From the NCBI RefSeq assembly GCF_002284575.1, contig NZ_NPKJ01000060.1:358515-422514 (forward strand): a DNA stretch of 64,000 bases. The letters are read 5' to 3'. Shown piece after piece: positions 51,213 to 60,730 of this stretch (the stretch's first letter is position 1; each line of letters starts with the position of its first letter). The translations under genes were made by a program, and so were the position numbers. This DNA is from Mesorhizobium temperatum (GTDB taxonomy: Bacteria > Pseudomonadota > Alphaproteobacteria > Rhizobiales > Rhizobiaceae). The notes beneath the pieces are model-generated. The model was not told the DNA's origin and did not search any database. It saw nothing but the letters and a program-made list of their open reading frames with translations.

Positions 51213-52520
51213 TTAAAAACTGTCTCTCAACCACTGACTCATTCGATGCAGTTTTCCGCCCGTTCCGGTCATCCTGAGACCAGAAATTCCTTTCGCCGGA
51301 TGGCTCTCGAAATTCGCCATCTGCGGGTAGATCAGAAGCCCGACCGGCGTCGAGAAAGCCGGCCCCTTGGCCGCCTCTGGCAGGCCCGCCACACCGAGCG
51401 GACGGCCGATTCGCACATTGCGTCCAAGAATGCGGCGCGCTGCCTCGGGCAGGCCGGAAAGCTGGCTGGCGCCGCCGGTCAGCACGACGCGCTTGCCGAC
51501 GGCGTTGCCGTAGCCGGACCTGTTCAGCCGGTCGCGCAACAGTTCGAGCGTCTCGTCGATGCGTGCGCGGATAATGCGCGTCATCACCGAACGCGGTATC
51601 TGCAGCGGCACCTCGCCATCCTCGCCGATCGGCTGTATCGAGACCAGGTCGCGGTCGTCCGCACTGCCGGGCAGCGCCGATCCATGCATCACTTTCAGCC
51701 TCTCGGCGGCGTCGAGCGAGGTCGACAGGCCCTTGGCCATGTCCAGCGTGACGTGGCTGCCGCCGATGGCGATGGCGTCGCCATGGACGAACTTGCCTTC
51801 CGAAAACACCGAGATCGTCGTGGTGCCGCCACCCATGTCGATGCAGGCTGCACCCATTTCGAGTTCGTCGTCGACCAGTGCGGCGAGCCCGCTGGCATAG
51901 GGCGTCGCCACCATGCGCTCGACCGACAGGTGCGAACGGTTGATGCAAAGCTCCAGATTGCGCAAGGGCGCCGCGTCACCTGTCAGCACATGCATGTCGA
52001 CGCCGAGCTGGTCGCCTACCATGCCGCGCGGATCACGCACGCCGCGCTCGGCGTCCAGCGAAAAGCCGACGGGAAGCGAATGGATCACCTCGCGCTCGGC
52101 CCGCAGCGCCTGCTTGGCGCCGGCGGCAAGCACACGCTTGATGTCGGCCTCGTCGGCCTCATGGCCGCCGAGATTGATGGTTGCCGAGAAGCTTTCGCTC
52201 TTCAGCCGGCCGGCCGTCATGTTGACGATCAGTGAATCGACGGTCAGGCCAGCCATGCGCTCGGCGGCATCGACGGCAAGACGGATGGCGTGCTCGGCCC
52301 TGTCGAGCTCGATGACGACACCCGATTTCACGCCTTGCGATTTCTGGTGGCCGATGCCGATCACCTGGATGCGATGCGAGCGTCCGCGCAGCAGCATGCC
52401 GTCCTCGCGCGGCTTGAGCTTGGCCACGACGCAGCAGACCTTGCTCGAACCGACATCCAGCACTGTCATGATGCCGGACCGGCGCGACGAGGCATCGCTG
52501 TTGCCGCCAAGCCAGCTCAT
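51213..52520 (-). CDS. ftsA: Cell division protein FtsA
   Basis: Actin-like membrane tether for FtsZ. The 435-residue protein has the phosphate motif VLDVGSSKVCCVVAK (about 20-34), the SHS2/1C domain, second phosphate motif CIDMGGGTTTISVF (about 228-241), and adenosine motif VVLTGGASQLSGLPEAA (about 355). The C-terminal amphipathic helix for membrane binding reads MSQWLRDSF. It overlaps the ftsQ stop by 4 bases (ATGA). Confidence 0.97.
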   Translation of the reverse strand: MSWLGGNSDASSRRSGIMTVLDVGSSKVCCVVAKLKPREDGMLLRGRSHRIQVIGIGHQKSQGVKSGVVIELDRAEHAIRLAVDAAERMAGLTVDSLIVNMTAGRLKSESFSATINLGGHEADEADIKRVLAAGAKQALRAEREVIHSLPVGFSLDAERGVRDPRGMVGDQLGVDMHVLTGDAAPLRNLELCINRSHLSVERMVATPYASGLAALVDDELEMGAACIDMGGGTTTISVFSEGKFVHGDAIAIGGSHVTLDMAKGLSTSLDAAERLKVMHGSALPGSADDRDLVSIQPIGEDGEVPLQIPRSVMTRIIRARIDETLELLRDRLNRSGYGNAVGKRVVLTGGASQLSGLPEAARRILGRNVRIGRPLGVAGLPEAAKGPAFSTPVGLLIYPQMANFESHPAKGISGLRMTGTGGKLHRMSQWLRDSF

Positions 52521-53458
52521 ATCTTCGTCTCCGCCTTGCGCTTCGGCATTTTCGGCTTTTCATTGAGCGCAGCCTCGCGCTGCGTCGCCGCTTCCGGCGT
52601 CAACTGGACGACGAGGCGATCGGAAAGGCGCATGTCGACGGCGGCGATGTCGCGCGTCAGCAGCCCGTTCTCGCGGTCCATCCTGACCAGATCGGCGATC
52701 GCCTGGTCCTCGCTATCCTCGGGAAGCTTGACGGTGATGCCGTTCTCCAGCTTCAGGTCCCAACGCCGTTCGCCGATGCGGATATAGCCTTTGACCCGCG
52801 CGACAAGCTCTGGGTATTTTTTGATCCTGGCCAGGAAATCGGGCGCTTTGGCCGGCGCGCCGGTGCCGATGATCAACGGCAGCAGCGACTGCCTGCCGCC
52901 GGAGAATGGCGCGATCACGGCGCCGGACCGTTCGATGACGGAAAGCTCGCTGCCCTGCTGCCAGAGCGCAAAGGGCTCACGCTCCTCGATGCGCACCTCC
53001 AGCGTGTGCGGATAGACCTTGCGCACCGCCGCAACCTCGACCCAGGGCAGCGTGGTTATGCGCTCCCGCGCGGCTTCGGCGTCGAAGCCGATCAGCGACG
53101 TCCAGCCATCGAGCTGCATCCTGTCGAGAATGTCGATCTCGGAGGTTGCGCGGTTGCCGACGACCTTGATCTGGTCGACGGCGAAGCCGGTGCGGGCGGT
53201 GATGCCCTGGACGATGCCGTCGACATGTCCGCCGAGATAGGCGCCATAGGCACTGCCCGATACGAGCAGCGCCGCCGACAACATGGCTGCGGAAAAAGGC
53301 GGCGCCTCGAAGTCGTCCTCGCCCAGACGCGCCAGGACGCGCGCCGGCCGACGAAGCAAACGCGGCAGCACGAAATGGTCAAACGACAACGAAACACCGA
53401 ACAGCGTCGGCCCGGCCGCGCCCTTCCCCTTGCCCTGTCCCCACTTCAACGCAGACAC
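52517..53458 (-). CDS. ftsQ: Cell division protein FtsQ
   Basis: Bitopic divisome protein linking early and late division proteins. From a GTG at 53458 (GGAGG 8 bases upstream) it is 313 residues. A cytoplasmic N-terminus is followed by one membrane span (about 70-95, FSAAMLSAALLVSGSAYGAYLGG), a POTRA domain (about 105-175, FAVDQIKVVGNRATSEIDILDRM) and the FtsQ domain. An ATG at 53479 is possible but lies inside ddl in less suitable context. Start and ddl end overlap by 13 bases. Confidence 0.93.
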   Translation of the reverse strand: MSALKWGQGKGKGAAGPTLFGVSLSFDHFVLPRLLRRPARVLARLGEDDFEAPPFSAAMLSAALLVSGSAYGAYLGGHVDGIVQGITARTGFAVDQIKVVGNRATSEIDILDRMQLDGWTSLIGFDAEAARERITTLPWVEVAAVRKVYPHTLEVRIEEREPFALWQQGSELSVIERSGAVIAPFSGGRQSLLPLIIGTGAPAKAPDFLARIKKYPELVARVKGYIRIGERRWDLKLENGITVKLPEDSEDQAIADLVRMDRENGLLTRDIAAVDMRLSDRLVVQLTPEAATQREAALNEKPKMPKRKAETKI

Positions 53459-54372
53459 GAAGCGTCCTCCACCATCCAACTCAACAAATCGCCGAACGAG
53501 TGTCCCGCCTGCGCGGCGATTTCAGGCACCAAGGATGTCGGCGTCATGCCCGGCTGAGTGTTGATCTCGAGCCAGACAATTTCGCCGTTCTCGGAGTGTC
53601 GATCATCATAACGGAAGTCCGACCGGGAAACGCCCCGGCAGCCGATAGCTTGGTGAGCCTTGAGCGTCAGTGTCTGTATTTTTTGGTAAATATTCGGTGA
53701 AATTTTTGCAGGGCATTCGTGTTTTGATCCGCCCGCGACGTATTTTGAATCATAGTCGTAGAAGGAATGGCCGGTCGGGATGATCTCGCAGACGCCGAGC
53801 GCCACATCGCCCATCACCGCGCAGGTCAACTCCCGCCCGTGCACGTAGCGCTCGACCATGACGGTATCGCCATACTTCCAATCGGACGAACCGATGACCT
53901 GCGGCGGATGCGACTGACCTTCGTGCACGATGACGACGCCGAAGCTCGACCCCTCGTTGACCGGCTTGACGACATAGGGCGGCTTCATCGGGTGCTTGTT
54001 CTGGATGGCGAAGCGATTGACCACCTTCGATTCGGCAACCGGGATGCCGACAGACTTGGCGATCTTCTTGGCTTGTTCCTTGTTCATGGCAAGCGCCGAG
54101 GCGAGCACGCCGGAATGGGTGTAGGGGATGGCAAGATATTCGAGGATGCCCTGTATGGTGCCGTCCTCGCCGAAAGGGCCATGCAGCGCATTGAAGGCAA
54201 CATCAGGCCTGAGCTCAGCCAGCACCGATCCGACATCGCGCGAGACGTCGACGCGAGTGACCTGGTAGCCTTCCTTCTCGAGCGCATCAGCACAGGCTTT
54301 CCCCGAGGACAAAGACACGGGCCGCTCGGACGAGAATCCACCCAGAAGGACGGCCACGTGCTTGCTTTTCAT
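53446..54372 (-). CDS. ddl: D-alanine-D-alanine ligase
   Basis: ATP-grasp ligase making D-Ala-D-Ala for peptidoglycan. In 308 residues: N-terminal HVAVLLGGFSSERPVSLSSGKA (about 4-25), the ATP-grasp stretch PYVVKPVNEGSSFGVVIV (about 133-150), the ligand-binding GRELTCAVMGD, and the C-terminal Mg-binding WLEINTQPGMTPTSLVPEIA (about 268-287). DdlB type. It follows a 301-base gap from murB, the largest in the dcw cluster. Confidence 0.97.
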   Translation of the reverse strand: MKSKHVAVLLGGFSSERPVSLSSGKACADALEKEGYQVTRVDVSRDVGSVLAELRPDVAFNALHGPFGEDGTIQGILEYLAIPYTHSGVLASALAMNKEQAKKIAKSVGIPVAESKVVNRFAIQNKHPMKPPYVVKPVNEGSSFGVVIVHEGQSHPPQVIGSSDWKYGDTVMVERYVHGRELTCAVMGDVALGVCEIIPTGHSFYDYDSKYVAGGSKHECPAKISPNIYQKIQTLTLKAHQAIGCRGVSRSDFRYDDRHSENGEIVWLEINTQPGMTPTSLVPEIAAQAGHSFGDLLSWMVEDASCLR

Positions 54373-54673
54373 TTCCCGTCATTCCCTCTCACGGCGGGCC
54401 CTTTCACGGCGGGTCTGCATCTTACATGCCCCGGAAAGGGCCACACACTCAAACGCTCGGAGCAGTCCCTGCTCTCATGGTTCCGCAACTTCGATTCCCC
54501 GAGCCTCCCGGCAGGTTGCCCCTGACGGAAAAACGCTGGCAACGCGTCGAAACGACTCAAATCAGGAAACGCTTCAGGGCAGAGAATCAGAGAGTTGATT
54601 CACTGGCAAGTCCTTACGATTCCGCGAGATTCACTTTCCGCAAAAACGGCCGCGAAAACTGTGTTGTGAGTCT
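54373..54673. other. Gap between ddl and murB
   Basis: These 301 bases break the otherwise overlapping dcw run. They contain a tandem CACGGCGGG pair near 54393-54415 and must hold the ddl/ftsQAZ promoter on the minus strand. No coding frame with a start signal or family match is visible. Confidence 0.5.
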
Positions 54674-55639
54674 TTAGAGCAACTGTCCGAGGAATTCCTG
54701 GACCTCGTGCCCCGGCCGGAAATTGCCGATGCGCTTGATTTCCCAATGCAGCCGGATGCCCGACTTTTCGAGCACACGCGTGCGCACCGTCTCGCCGAGA
54801 TATTCGAGGTCGTAGCCGGTCGCGGTTCCCGTGTTGATCATGAAGTTGCAATGCATCGGCGACATCTGCGCGCCGCCGATCATCAGCCCCCGACAGCCCG
54901 CCCTGTCGATCTCCTTCCAGGCCGAGGTGCCCTCCGGATTCTTGAAGGTCGAGCCGCCGGTCTTTTCGCGGATCGGCTGCACGGTCTCGCGATGATGCTG
55001 GACGGCGTCCATCGCCGCCTGGATCGCTGCCTTGTCTGCCAAAACCCCTTCGAACACAGCCGATGTGAAGATCAGCCCGGCAGGTGCTGCCGAATGGCGA
55101 TAGGCGTAGCCCATATCGGCGTTGCTCAGCGTATGCACATTGCCTTTGCGGTCGAGCGCCCGCACCTCGACGACGCGCTCGCGCGTCTCGACGCCATTGG
55201 CGCCGGCGTTCATCCTCAGCGCACCGCCGATGGCACCCGGAATGCCGTGGTAAAATTCAAAGCCGCCTATACCAGCCTGATAGGCGACAGCGGCAAGGCG
55301 CTTGTCGGGCGTGGCGGCACCCGCCTTGATTGTGGTCGGCGCAATCACTTCGGCCTCGCCAAAGCCCTTGGCCGAAAGCCGGATGACGAAACCCGCAATA
55401 CCGCCGTCGCGGACAAGCAGATTCGAGCCGATGCCGACGATGGTCAGCGGTATCTCTTCGGGCACTGCTCTCAGGAACGCGGCGAGATCGTCCTCGTCGG
55501 CCGGCTGGAACAGCGCGTCGGCCAGTCCGCCGGCGCGAAACCAGGTGATCTTGTCCATCTCGGCATTGGGCGTGATGCGGCCGCGCAGGCCGGCAAGCCG
55601 GTCGCCAAGCTTTTCGATCAATGCCTGGCCGCGCATCAT
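54674..55639 (-). CDS. murB: UDP-N-acetylenolpyruvoylglucosamine reductase
   Basis: FAD enzyme making UDP-N-acetylmuramate. The 321-residue protein has the FAD-binding motifs TWFRAGGLADALF (about 32-44), IVGIGSNLLVRDGG (about 68-81), FYHGIPGAIGGALRMNAGANG and the catalytic Ser in GGSTFKNPEG (about 232), with the type II MurB end. The ATG at 55639 overlaps the murC stop by 4 bases; the frame's extension to 56062 is a shadow of murC. Confidence 0.97.
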   Translation of the reverse strand: MMRGQALIEKLGDRLAGLRGRITPNAEMDKITWFRAGGLADALFQPADEDDLAAFLRAVPEEIPLTIVGIGSNLLVRDGGIAGFVIRLSAKGFGEAEVIAPTTIKAGAATPDKRLAAVAYQAGIGGFEFYHGIPGAIGGALRMNAGANGVETRERVVEVRALDRKGNVHTLSNADMGYAYRHSAAPAGLIFTSAVFEGVLADKAAIQAAMDAVQHHRETVQPIREKTGGSTFKNPEGTSAWKEIDRAGCRGLMIGGAQMSPMHCNFMINTGTATGYDLEYLGETVRTRVLEKSGIRLHWEIKRIGNFRPGHEVQEFLGQLL

Positions 55640-57042
55640 GAGGCAGTACCGCCGAGTTCCTTGGGCAGCGCGTAGGCCCATTGCGTGATGTTGCCGGCAC
55701 CAAGGAAGACGATGAAATCGCCTGGTTTCGCCAGATCGCGGATAACCGGCGCAATCGCCGCGGGGCCTTCGATGTAGCGCGCGTCGCGATGGCCGCCGGA
55801 GCGGATGCGCGACACCAATGCTTCGGACGTCACCCCGTCGATCGGCTCTTCGCCTGCCGCATAGACCGGCGCCACCATCACCGTGTCGGCATCGTTGAAG
55901 CAGACGGAAAACTCGTCGAACAGGTCGTGCAGCCGGGTGAAGCGGTGTGGCTGGGCAATGGCGATGACGCGGCCCTTGGTGGCATCGCGCGCCGCCCTCA
56001 GAACCGCCGTGATCTCGACCGGATGGTGGCCGTAATCGTCGAACACATCGACGCCGTTCCACGAACCGGTACGGGTGAAGCGCCGCTTGACGCCGGCGAA
56101 GGACGACAGGCCCTTCCTGATCGCCTCGGCCGAAAGGCCGAGCTCATGCGCGACGGCGATCGCCGCGGTCGCGTTGGCGACGTTGTGACGGCCGGGCATC
56201 GGCAGGCGCAGGCCTGATATCGTCGACTGGCCGCGGCTCTTGCGGTCGCGGATCACCACGTCGAATTCCGAGATCGGGCCGTTCATGCGGTGATTGGTGA
56301 AACGCACGTCGGCCTGCGCGTTCTCGCCATAGGTGATGACGCGCCGGTCCTCGATGCGGCTGACCAGCGCCTGAACCTCCGGATGGTCGGTGCACATGAC
56401 GCCGAAGCCGTAGAACGGCACGTTCTCGACGAACTGGCGAAAGGCCTCGCGCACCTTGTCGAAGGACCCGTAATGGTCGAGATGCTCGGGATCGATGTTG
56501 GTGACGACGGCAATCTCGGCCGGCAGCTTCAGGAAGGTGCCGTCGCTCTCATCGGCCTCGACCACCATCCATTCGCCATCGCCCATGCGGGCGTTGGTGC
56601 CGTAGGCATTGATGATGCCGCCATTGATCACGGTCGGATCGAGCCCGCCGGCTTCGAGCAGCGTCGCCACCATCGAGGTCGTCGTCGTCTTGCCATGCGT
56701 GCCGCCGATGGCCACCGCCTGCCGGAAGCGCATCAGTTCGGCCAGCATCTCGGCGCGACGGACGATGGGAAGCAGTTTCTCGCGCGCCGCCTTCAGCTCC
56801 GGATTGGATTTCTTGATCGCCGTCGAGACGACAACCACTTCGGCATCGCCGATATTGTCGGCATCATGACCGACAAAGCACTCGATGCCCTTGTCGCGCA
56901 GTCGCTGCACATTGGCGCTGTCGGCCTGGTCGGACCCTTGCACCTTGTAGCCGAGATTGTGCAGCACCTCGGCGATGCCGCTCATGCCGATACCGCCGAT
57001 GCCGATGAAATGCACGAGGCCGATCGTCTGCGGCATCTTCAT
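55636..57042 (-). CDS. murC: UDP-N-acetylmuramate-L-alanine ligase
   Basis: Adds the first L-alanine to UDP-MurNAc. The 468-residue Mur ligase has an N-terminal Rossmann FIGIGGIGMSGIAEVLHNLGYKVQGSD (about 12-38), the ATP motif GGTHGKTTTTSMVATLLEAG (about 113-132), EADESDGTFL, and C-terminal DDYGHHPVEITAVL (about 345). It overlaps murB and murG by 4 bases each. Confidence 0.98.
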   Translation of the reverse strand: MKMPQTIGLVHFIGIGGIGMSGIAEVLHNLGYKVQGSDQADSANVQRLRDKGIECFVGHDADNIGDAEVVVVSTAIKKSNPELKAAREKLLPIVRRAEMLAELMRFRQAVAIGGTHGKTTTTSMVATLLEAGGLDPTVINGGIINAYGTNARMGDGEWMVVEADESDGTFLKLPAEIAVVTNIDPEHLDHYGSFDKVREAFRQFVENVPFYGFGVMCTDHPEVQALVSRIEDRRVITYGENAQADVRFTNHRMNGPISEFDVVIRDRKSRGQSTISGLRLPMPGRHNVANATAAIAVAHELGLSAEAIRKGLSSFAGVKRRFTRTGSWNGVDVFDDYGHHPVEITAVLRAARDATKGRVIAIAQPHRFTRLHDLFDEFSVCFNDADTVMVAPVYAAGEEPIDGVTSEALVSRIRSGGHRDARYIEGPAAIAPVIRDLAKPGDFIVFLGAGNITQWAYALPKELGGTAS

Positions 57043-58166
57043 GCGTGCGTCTCCTTCCTGAATTCCGATACGCTTTTCTTCGACGCAATAGCCTCTGTCA
57101 GATCAGCGAGCAACCGTGCCGCGTCCGGTTTTCCGGCCGATTTCGCCGCCGCTGCCATTGTGGTCAGCCGGTCCGTATCGTCCATCAACGCGCCGACGAG
57201 CGCAGCGATGCGCTCGGGCGAGAGCGAGGATTGCGGATGCACTTCGGCGCCGCCTGCCGCTGCCAATGCCGCGGCATTGGCAGCCTGGTCGTGGTCGAGC
57301 GCGTGCGGATAGGGCACCAGCAGCGCTGGTCGGCCGATCACCGCGATTTCCGATACGGTCGATGCGCCGGATCGTGACATCACCAGATGCGCCGCAGCCA
57401 TGCGCGCCGCCATGTCGGTGAAGAAGGGCGATACCTCAGCCTCGACGCCAAGGGCGGCATAGGCCGCCTTCACCCGCTCGACGTCGTCGGCACGAGCCTG
57501 CTGGGTGATATCAAGCCGCTTGCGTTGTGCGTCGGAAAGCTGTGCTACCGCCGCTGGAATTGCGTCGGAAAAGAACTGTGCGCCCTGGCTGCCGCCGAAC
57601 ACCAGAAAGCGGAACGGCTGCTCCCCGGTCGACGCCGCATAGGGCGTCTTTGCCGCCTCCAGCACTTGCGGCCTGACCGGATTGCCTGTCGTCACCGTCT
57701 TGGCGCCTGCAGCGCTTGAATCTTCCGGCAAGAACCCGCCGGCGATGGCATCGACGCGGCCGGCAAGCGCCCGGTTGGCGCGCCCCATCACCGCGTTCTG
57801 CTCGTGGATCATCGTCGGCACCTTGCGCCGCGTCGCCGCATAGAGCGGCGGCAGTGTCGGATAGCCGCCGAAACCGACTACGACGGCTGGCTTGATCCGG
57901 CCGATCACGGCGGACGCCTGCCGCACGCCACCCCAGATTTTCCAGAAGGCGGCGAGCACGGCAAAAGGATTTTTCGAACTCATCGTCGCTGACTGGATCG
58001 GATGGATGCCTGCGGCCGGAAACTGGCCGGCAAAACGCTCGGCACGATCATCGGTGGCGAGATGCACCGCCCAGCCGCGCCTGATCAGTTCGTGCGCCAG
58101 CGCCTCGGCCGGGAAGAGGTGCCCGCCCGTGCCGCCGGCCGCCAGAAGGATCGCGCCCTTCGACAT
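57039..58166 (-). CDS. murG: UDP-GlcNAc lipid I N-acetylglucosaminyltransferase
   Basis: Converts lipid I to lipid II on the inner face of the membrane. The 375-residue GT28 enzyme shows AAGGTGGHLFPAEALA (about 9-24), GFGGYPTLPPLYAATRR, MIHEQNAVMGRANR, FGGSQGAQFF and the donor-binding SRSGASTVSEIAVIGRPALLVPYPHALDHDQAANA. It starts 1 base after the ftsW stop and overlaps murC by 4 bases. Confidence 0.98.
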   Translation of the reverse strand: MSKGAILLAAGGTGGHLFPAEALAHELIRRGWAVHLATDDRAERFAGQFPAAGIHPIQSATMSSKNPFAVLAAFWKIWGGVRQASAVIGRIKPAVVVGFGGYPTLPPLYAATRRKVPTMIHEQNAVMGRANRALAGRVDAIAGGFLPEDSSAAGAKTVTTGNPVRPQVLEAAKTPYAASTGEQPFRFLVFGGSQGAQFFSDAIPAAVAQLSDAQRKRLDITQQARADDVERVKAAYAALGVEAEVSPFFTDMAARMAAAHLVMSRSGASTVSEIAVIGRPALLVPYPHALDHDQAANAAALAAAGGAEVHPQSSLSPERIAALVGALMDDTDRLTTMAAAAKSAGKPDAARLLADLTEAIASKKSVSEFRKETHA

Positions 58167-58167
58167 T

Positions 58168-59319
58168 TCACTCCGCCGGCATGGCGCGCTGCGACGGTGC
58201 GAAGCCCAACTGCTTGCGCTTTTCCGGCCGCTTGCGCGTCAGCGCCAGCACCATGCCCATCGAGATGGCGATGGCGATCTGCGAGGAGCCGCCATAGGAG
58301 ATGAATGGCAAAGTCATGCCCTTGGCAGGCATCAGCTGTAGATTGACCGCCATGTTGATGACCGACTGCAGACCGAAGACCGTGACCAGGCCGCCAACCG
58401 CATAGCGTGTGAAATCGTCCTGCTCCTTGAGCGCGGTGCTGAGGCCGCGCAGCACGATGAAGGCGAAGATGGTCATGATGAAGAAGCACATGATCAGTCC
58501 GAACTCCTCGCCGGCCACCGAGTAGACGAAATCGGCATGGCTGTCGGGTATCACCCGCTTGACGGTACCCTCGCCCGGCCCGACGCCGAACCAACCGCCG
58601 TTGATCAGCGCATCGCGGCCCATGTCGACCTGGAACGTGTCGCCCTCGCCGGTCATGAAGCGATCGATGCGGCCGGCGACATGCGGGAACACCGTATAGG
58701 CGGCAAACACGCCGCCGATGCCGGCAGCGCCCAGCGCGATGATCCACAGCCATGGCAGTCCGGCCATGAAGAACATCACCCCCCAGGTGCCGAGCACCAG
58801 CATTGTCTGGCCGAAATCAGGCTGCGCCACCAGCAGCGAGATGACGAGGGCCAGCAGCAGCATGGCGAACAGATTGCCCGGGATGTCGGGCTGGCGCTTG
58901 TGTTCGGCAAACAGCCAGGCACAGATGACGACGAAGGCCGGCTTCAGGAATTCCGACGGCTGGATCGACACGCCGGCGAGCGACACCCAGCGCCGCGCGC
59001 CCTTCACCTCGACGCCGATGTAGAGCACCGCCACCATCAGCACCAGCATGATGCACAGCATCGCCAGGGCCATGCGTCTGATCTGCCGCGATTCCAGGAA
59101 GGAGACCGCCAGCATCACGCCAAGTGCAGGAATGGTGAAGATGATCTGCCGTGTGGCGAAGTGGAAACTGTCCAGGCCGATGCGCTGGGCCACCGCCGGG
59201 CTTGCCGCGAAGGACAGCACGATGCCGAGCCCCATCAGCGACAGGAACGCAGCCAGGAACCAGCGATCGATCGTCCACCACCAGGTGGCAACCGGGCTTT
59301 TGTCGAGACGACTTTGCAT
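58168..59319 (-). CDS. ftsW: Peptidoglycan glycosyltransferase FtsW
   Basis: SEDS-family polymerase of septal peptidoglycan. The 383-residue membrane protein has about ten spans and the SEDS motifs GVSIQPSEFLKPAFVV, LVAQPDFGQTMLVLGTWGVMFF (with the catalytic-region Asp) and AKGMTLPFISYGGSSQIAIAISMGMVL. Its ATG shares one base with the murD stop (TAATG). Confidence 0.97.
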   Translation of the reverse strand: MQSRLDKSPVATWWWTIDRWFLAAFLSLMGLGIVLSFAASPAVAQRIGLDSFHFATRQIIFTIPALGVMLAVSFLESRQIRRMALAMLCIMLVLMVAVLYIGVEVKGARRWVSLAGVSIQPSEFLKPAFVVICAWLFAEHKRQPDIPGNLFAMLLLALVISLLVAQPDFGQTMLVLGTWGVMFFMAGLPWLWIIALGAAGIGGVFAAYTVFPHVAGRIDRFMTGEGDTFQVDMGRDALINGGWFGVGPGEGTVKRVIPDSHADFVYSVAGEEFGLIMCFFIMTIFAFIVLRGLSTALKEQDDFTRYAVGGLVTVFGLQSVINMAVNLQLMPAKGMTLPFISYGGSSQIAIAISMGMVLALTRKRPEKRKQLGFAPSQRAMPAE

Positions 59320-60722
59320 TACCGTGTCCCTCCGATGAGCTTCACGCCATCAATAGTGCTCGCAGCTTGCCTGAAGGCTTCGCCGCGCACTTCGAAATTC
59401 TTGAACTGGTCGAAACTGGCGCAGGCCGGCGAAAGCAGCACCACCACCTCGCCGTTGCCATCATCCCTGGCCGCGTCGCTTGCGGCGTGCTCGACTGCTG
59501 CGGCCAGCGTGCCGGAGATCTCGTAAGGCACCGCCTCGCCGAGCGTCGCCGAGAAGGCTGGTGCGGCCTCACCGATCAGATAGGCCTTGGCGACGCGCGG
59601 AAAGAGGCCGCGCAACGGCTCGATGCCACCCTCTTTCGGCAGCCCGCCAGCGATCCAGTAGATGCGCGGAAAGCTGGACAGTGCGGGCGCTGCCGCATCG
59701 GCATTGGTCGCCTTGGAATCGTTGATGAACAGCACATGGCCCTTGCGGCCGACCTGCTCCATACGGTGCGCCAGCCCGGGAAAGCTCTCCAGGCCCGACT
59801 GGATCTCGCCCAGCTCGAGCCCGACCTTGAGGCAGGCGGCGATAGCGGCCAACGCATTCTGCGCATTGTGCTGGCCGCGCAGCGAGCCGATGCCTTCGAG
59901 AAAGGCGATCCGACTATAACGGCCATGCACCGCCTCCATCAGGTCGGTGCCGTCGGCGAAATAGCCATCGGTCAATGGCAGGCGCTTGGAAATGCGGATG
60001 ACGTGCTGGCCTGCCCGTTCCAGCCGGTCGGCGAGCTGGGCGCACCAGGAATCGTCGACACCGACGATTGCCGTCTCGCTGCCGGCGGCCAGCCGCTCCT
60101 TGATCGCGGCGTAGTGCTGCATCGTGCCATGACGGTCGAGATGATCGGGCGTCAGGTTGAGCAGGACGCCGGCGGTCGGATTGATCGAGGGCGCCAGGTC
60201 AATCTGGTAGGACGAGCATTCCACGACATAGTGCCGCCCGGGTTCCGGCGGATCGAGCGTCATCACCGCGCGGCCGATATTGCCGCCCATCTGCGTGTCG
60301 CGTCCGGCCGATTTCAGGATATGCGCCGTTAGCGCCGTCGTCGTCGATTTGCCGTTGGTGCCGGTTATGGCGATGAAGGGTGCTGCCGGCGCCAGCAAGG
60401 TCCGTTGCCGGCAGAACAGCTCGATGTCGCCAATGATCTCGACGCCTGAAGCGCGCGCCAGCTCCACTGTCCAGTGCGGCTTCGGATGCGTCAACGGCAC
60501 GCCGGGCGACAGCACGAAGGCCGAGAACTTCGCCCAGTCTGCGCCGCGCAGATCGCCGGTCGCGATACCGACGGCCGCGGCATTGGCGACACTGCCGGGA
60601 TTGTCGTCCCAGGCGAGCACGTCCGCCCCGCCCTCGATCAACGCGCGCGCAGTGGCGATCCCCGAGCCGCCGAGCCCGAAGAGCGAGACGCGCTTGCCTG
60701 CGAAGGATGCGGCCGGGATCAA
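59319..60722 (-). CDS. murD: UDP-N-acetylmuramoyl-L-alanine-D-glutamate ligase, TTG start
   Basis: Adds D-glutamate to the stem peptide. From a TTG at 60722 it is 467 residues: N-terminal VSLFGLGGSGIATARALIEGGADVLAWDD (about 12-40), ATP motif ITGTNGKSTTTALTAHIL (about 118-135), VECSSYQID, HRMEQVG and FINDSKATNADA. The ribosome binding site AGGAGG begins in the TAG stop of mraY, so the two are tightly coupled. The frame up to 61274 is a shadow of mraY, and no ATG lies near the conserved start. Confidence 0.95.
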   Translation of the reverse strand: MIPAASFAGKRVSLFGLGGSGIATARALIEGGADVLAWDDNPGSVANAAAVGIATGDLRGADWAKFSAFVLSPGVPLTHPKPHWTVELARASGVEIIGDIELFCRQRTLLAPAAPFIAITGTNGKSTTTALTAHILKSAGRDTQMGGNIGRAVMTLDPPEPGRHYVVECSSYQIDLAPSINPTAGVLLNLTPDHLDRHGTMQHYAAIKERLAAGSETAIVGVDDSWCAQLADRLERAGQHVIRISKRLPLTDGYFADGTDLMEAVHGRYSRIAFLEGIGSLRGQHNAQNALAAIAACLKVGLELGEIQSGLESFPGLAHRMEQVGRKGHVLFINDSKATNADAAAPALSSFPRIYWIAGGLPKEGGIEPLRGLFPRVAKAYLIGEAAPAFSATLGEAVPYEISGTLAAAVEHAASDAARDDGNGEVVVLLSPACASFDQFKNFEVRGEAFRQAASTIDGVKLIGGTR

Positions 60723-60730
60723 GCGACCTC

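Noticed and set aside
54674..56062. Apparent N-terminally extended murB (462 codons)
   Set aside because: The extra part lies in another frame of murC; the conserved MurB start and ATGA overlap are at 55639.
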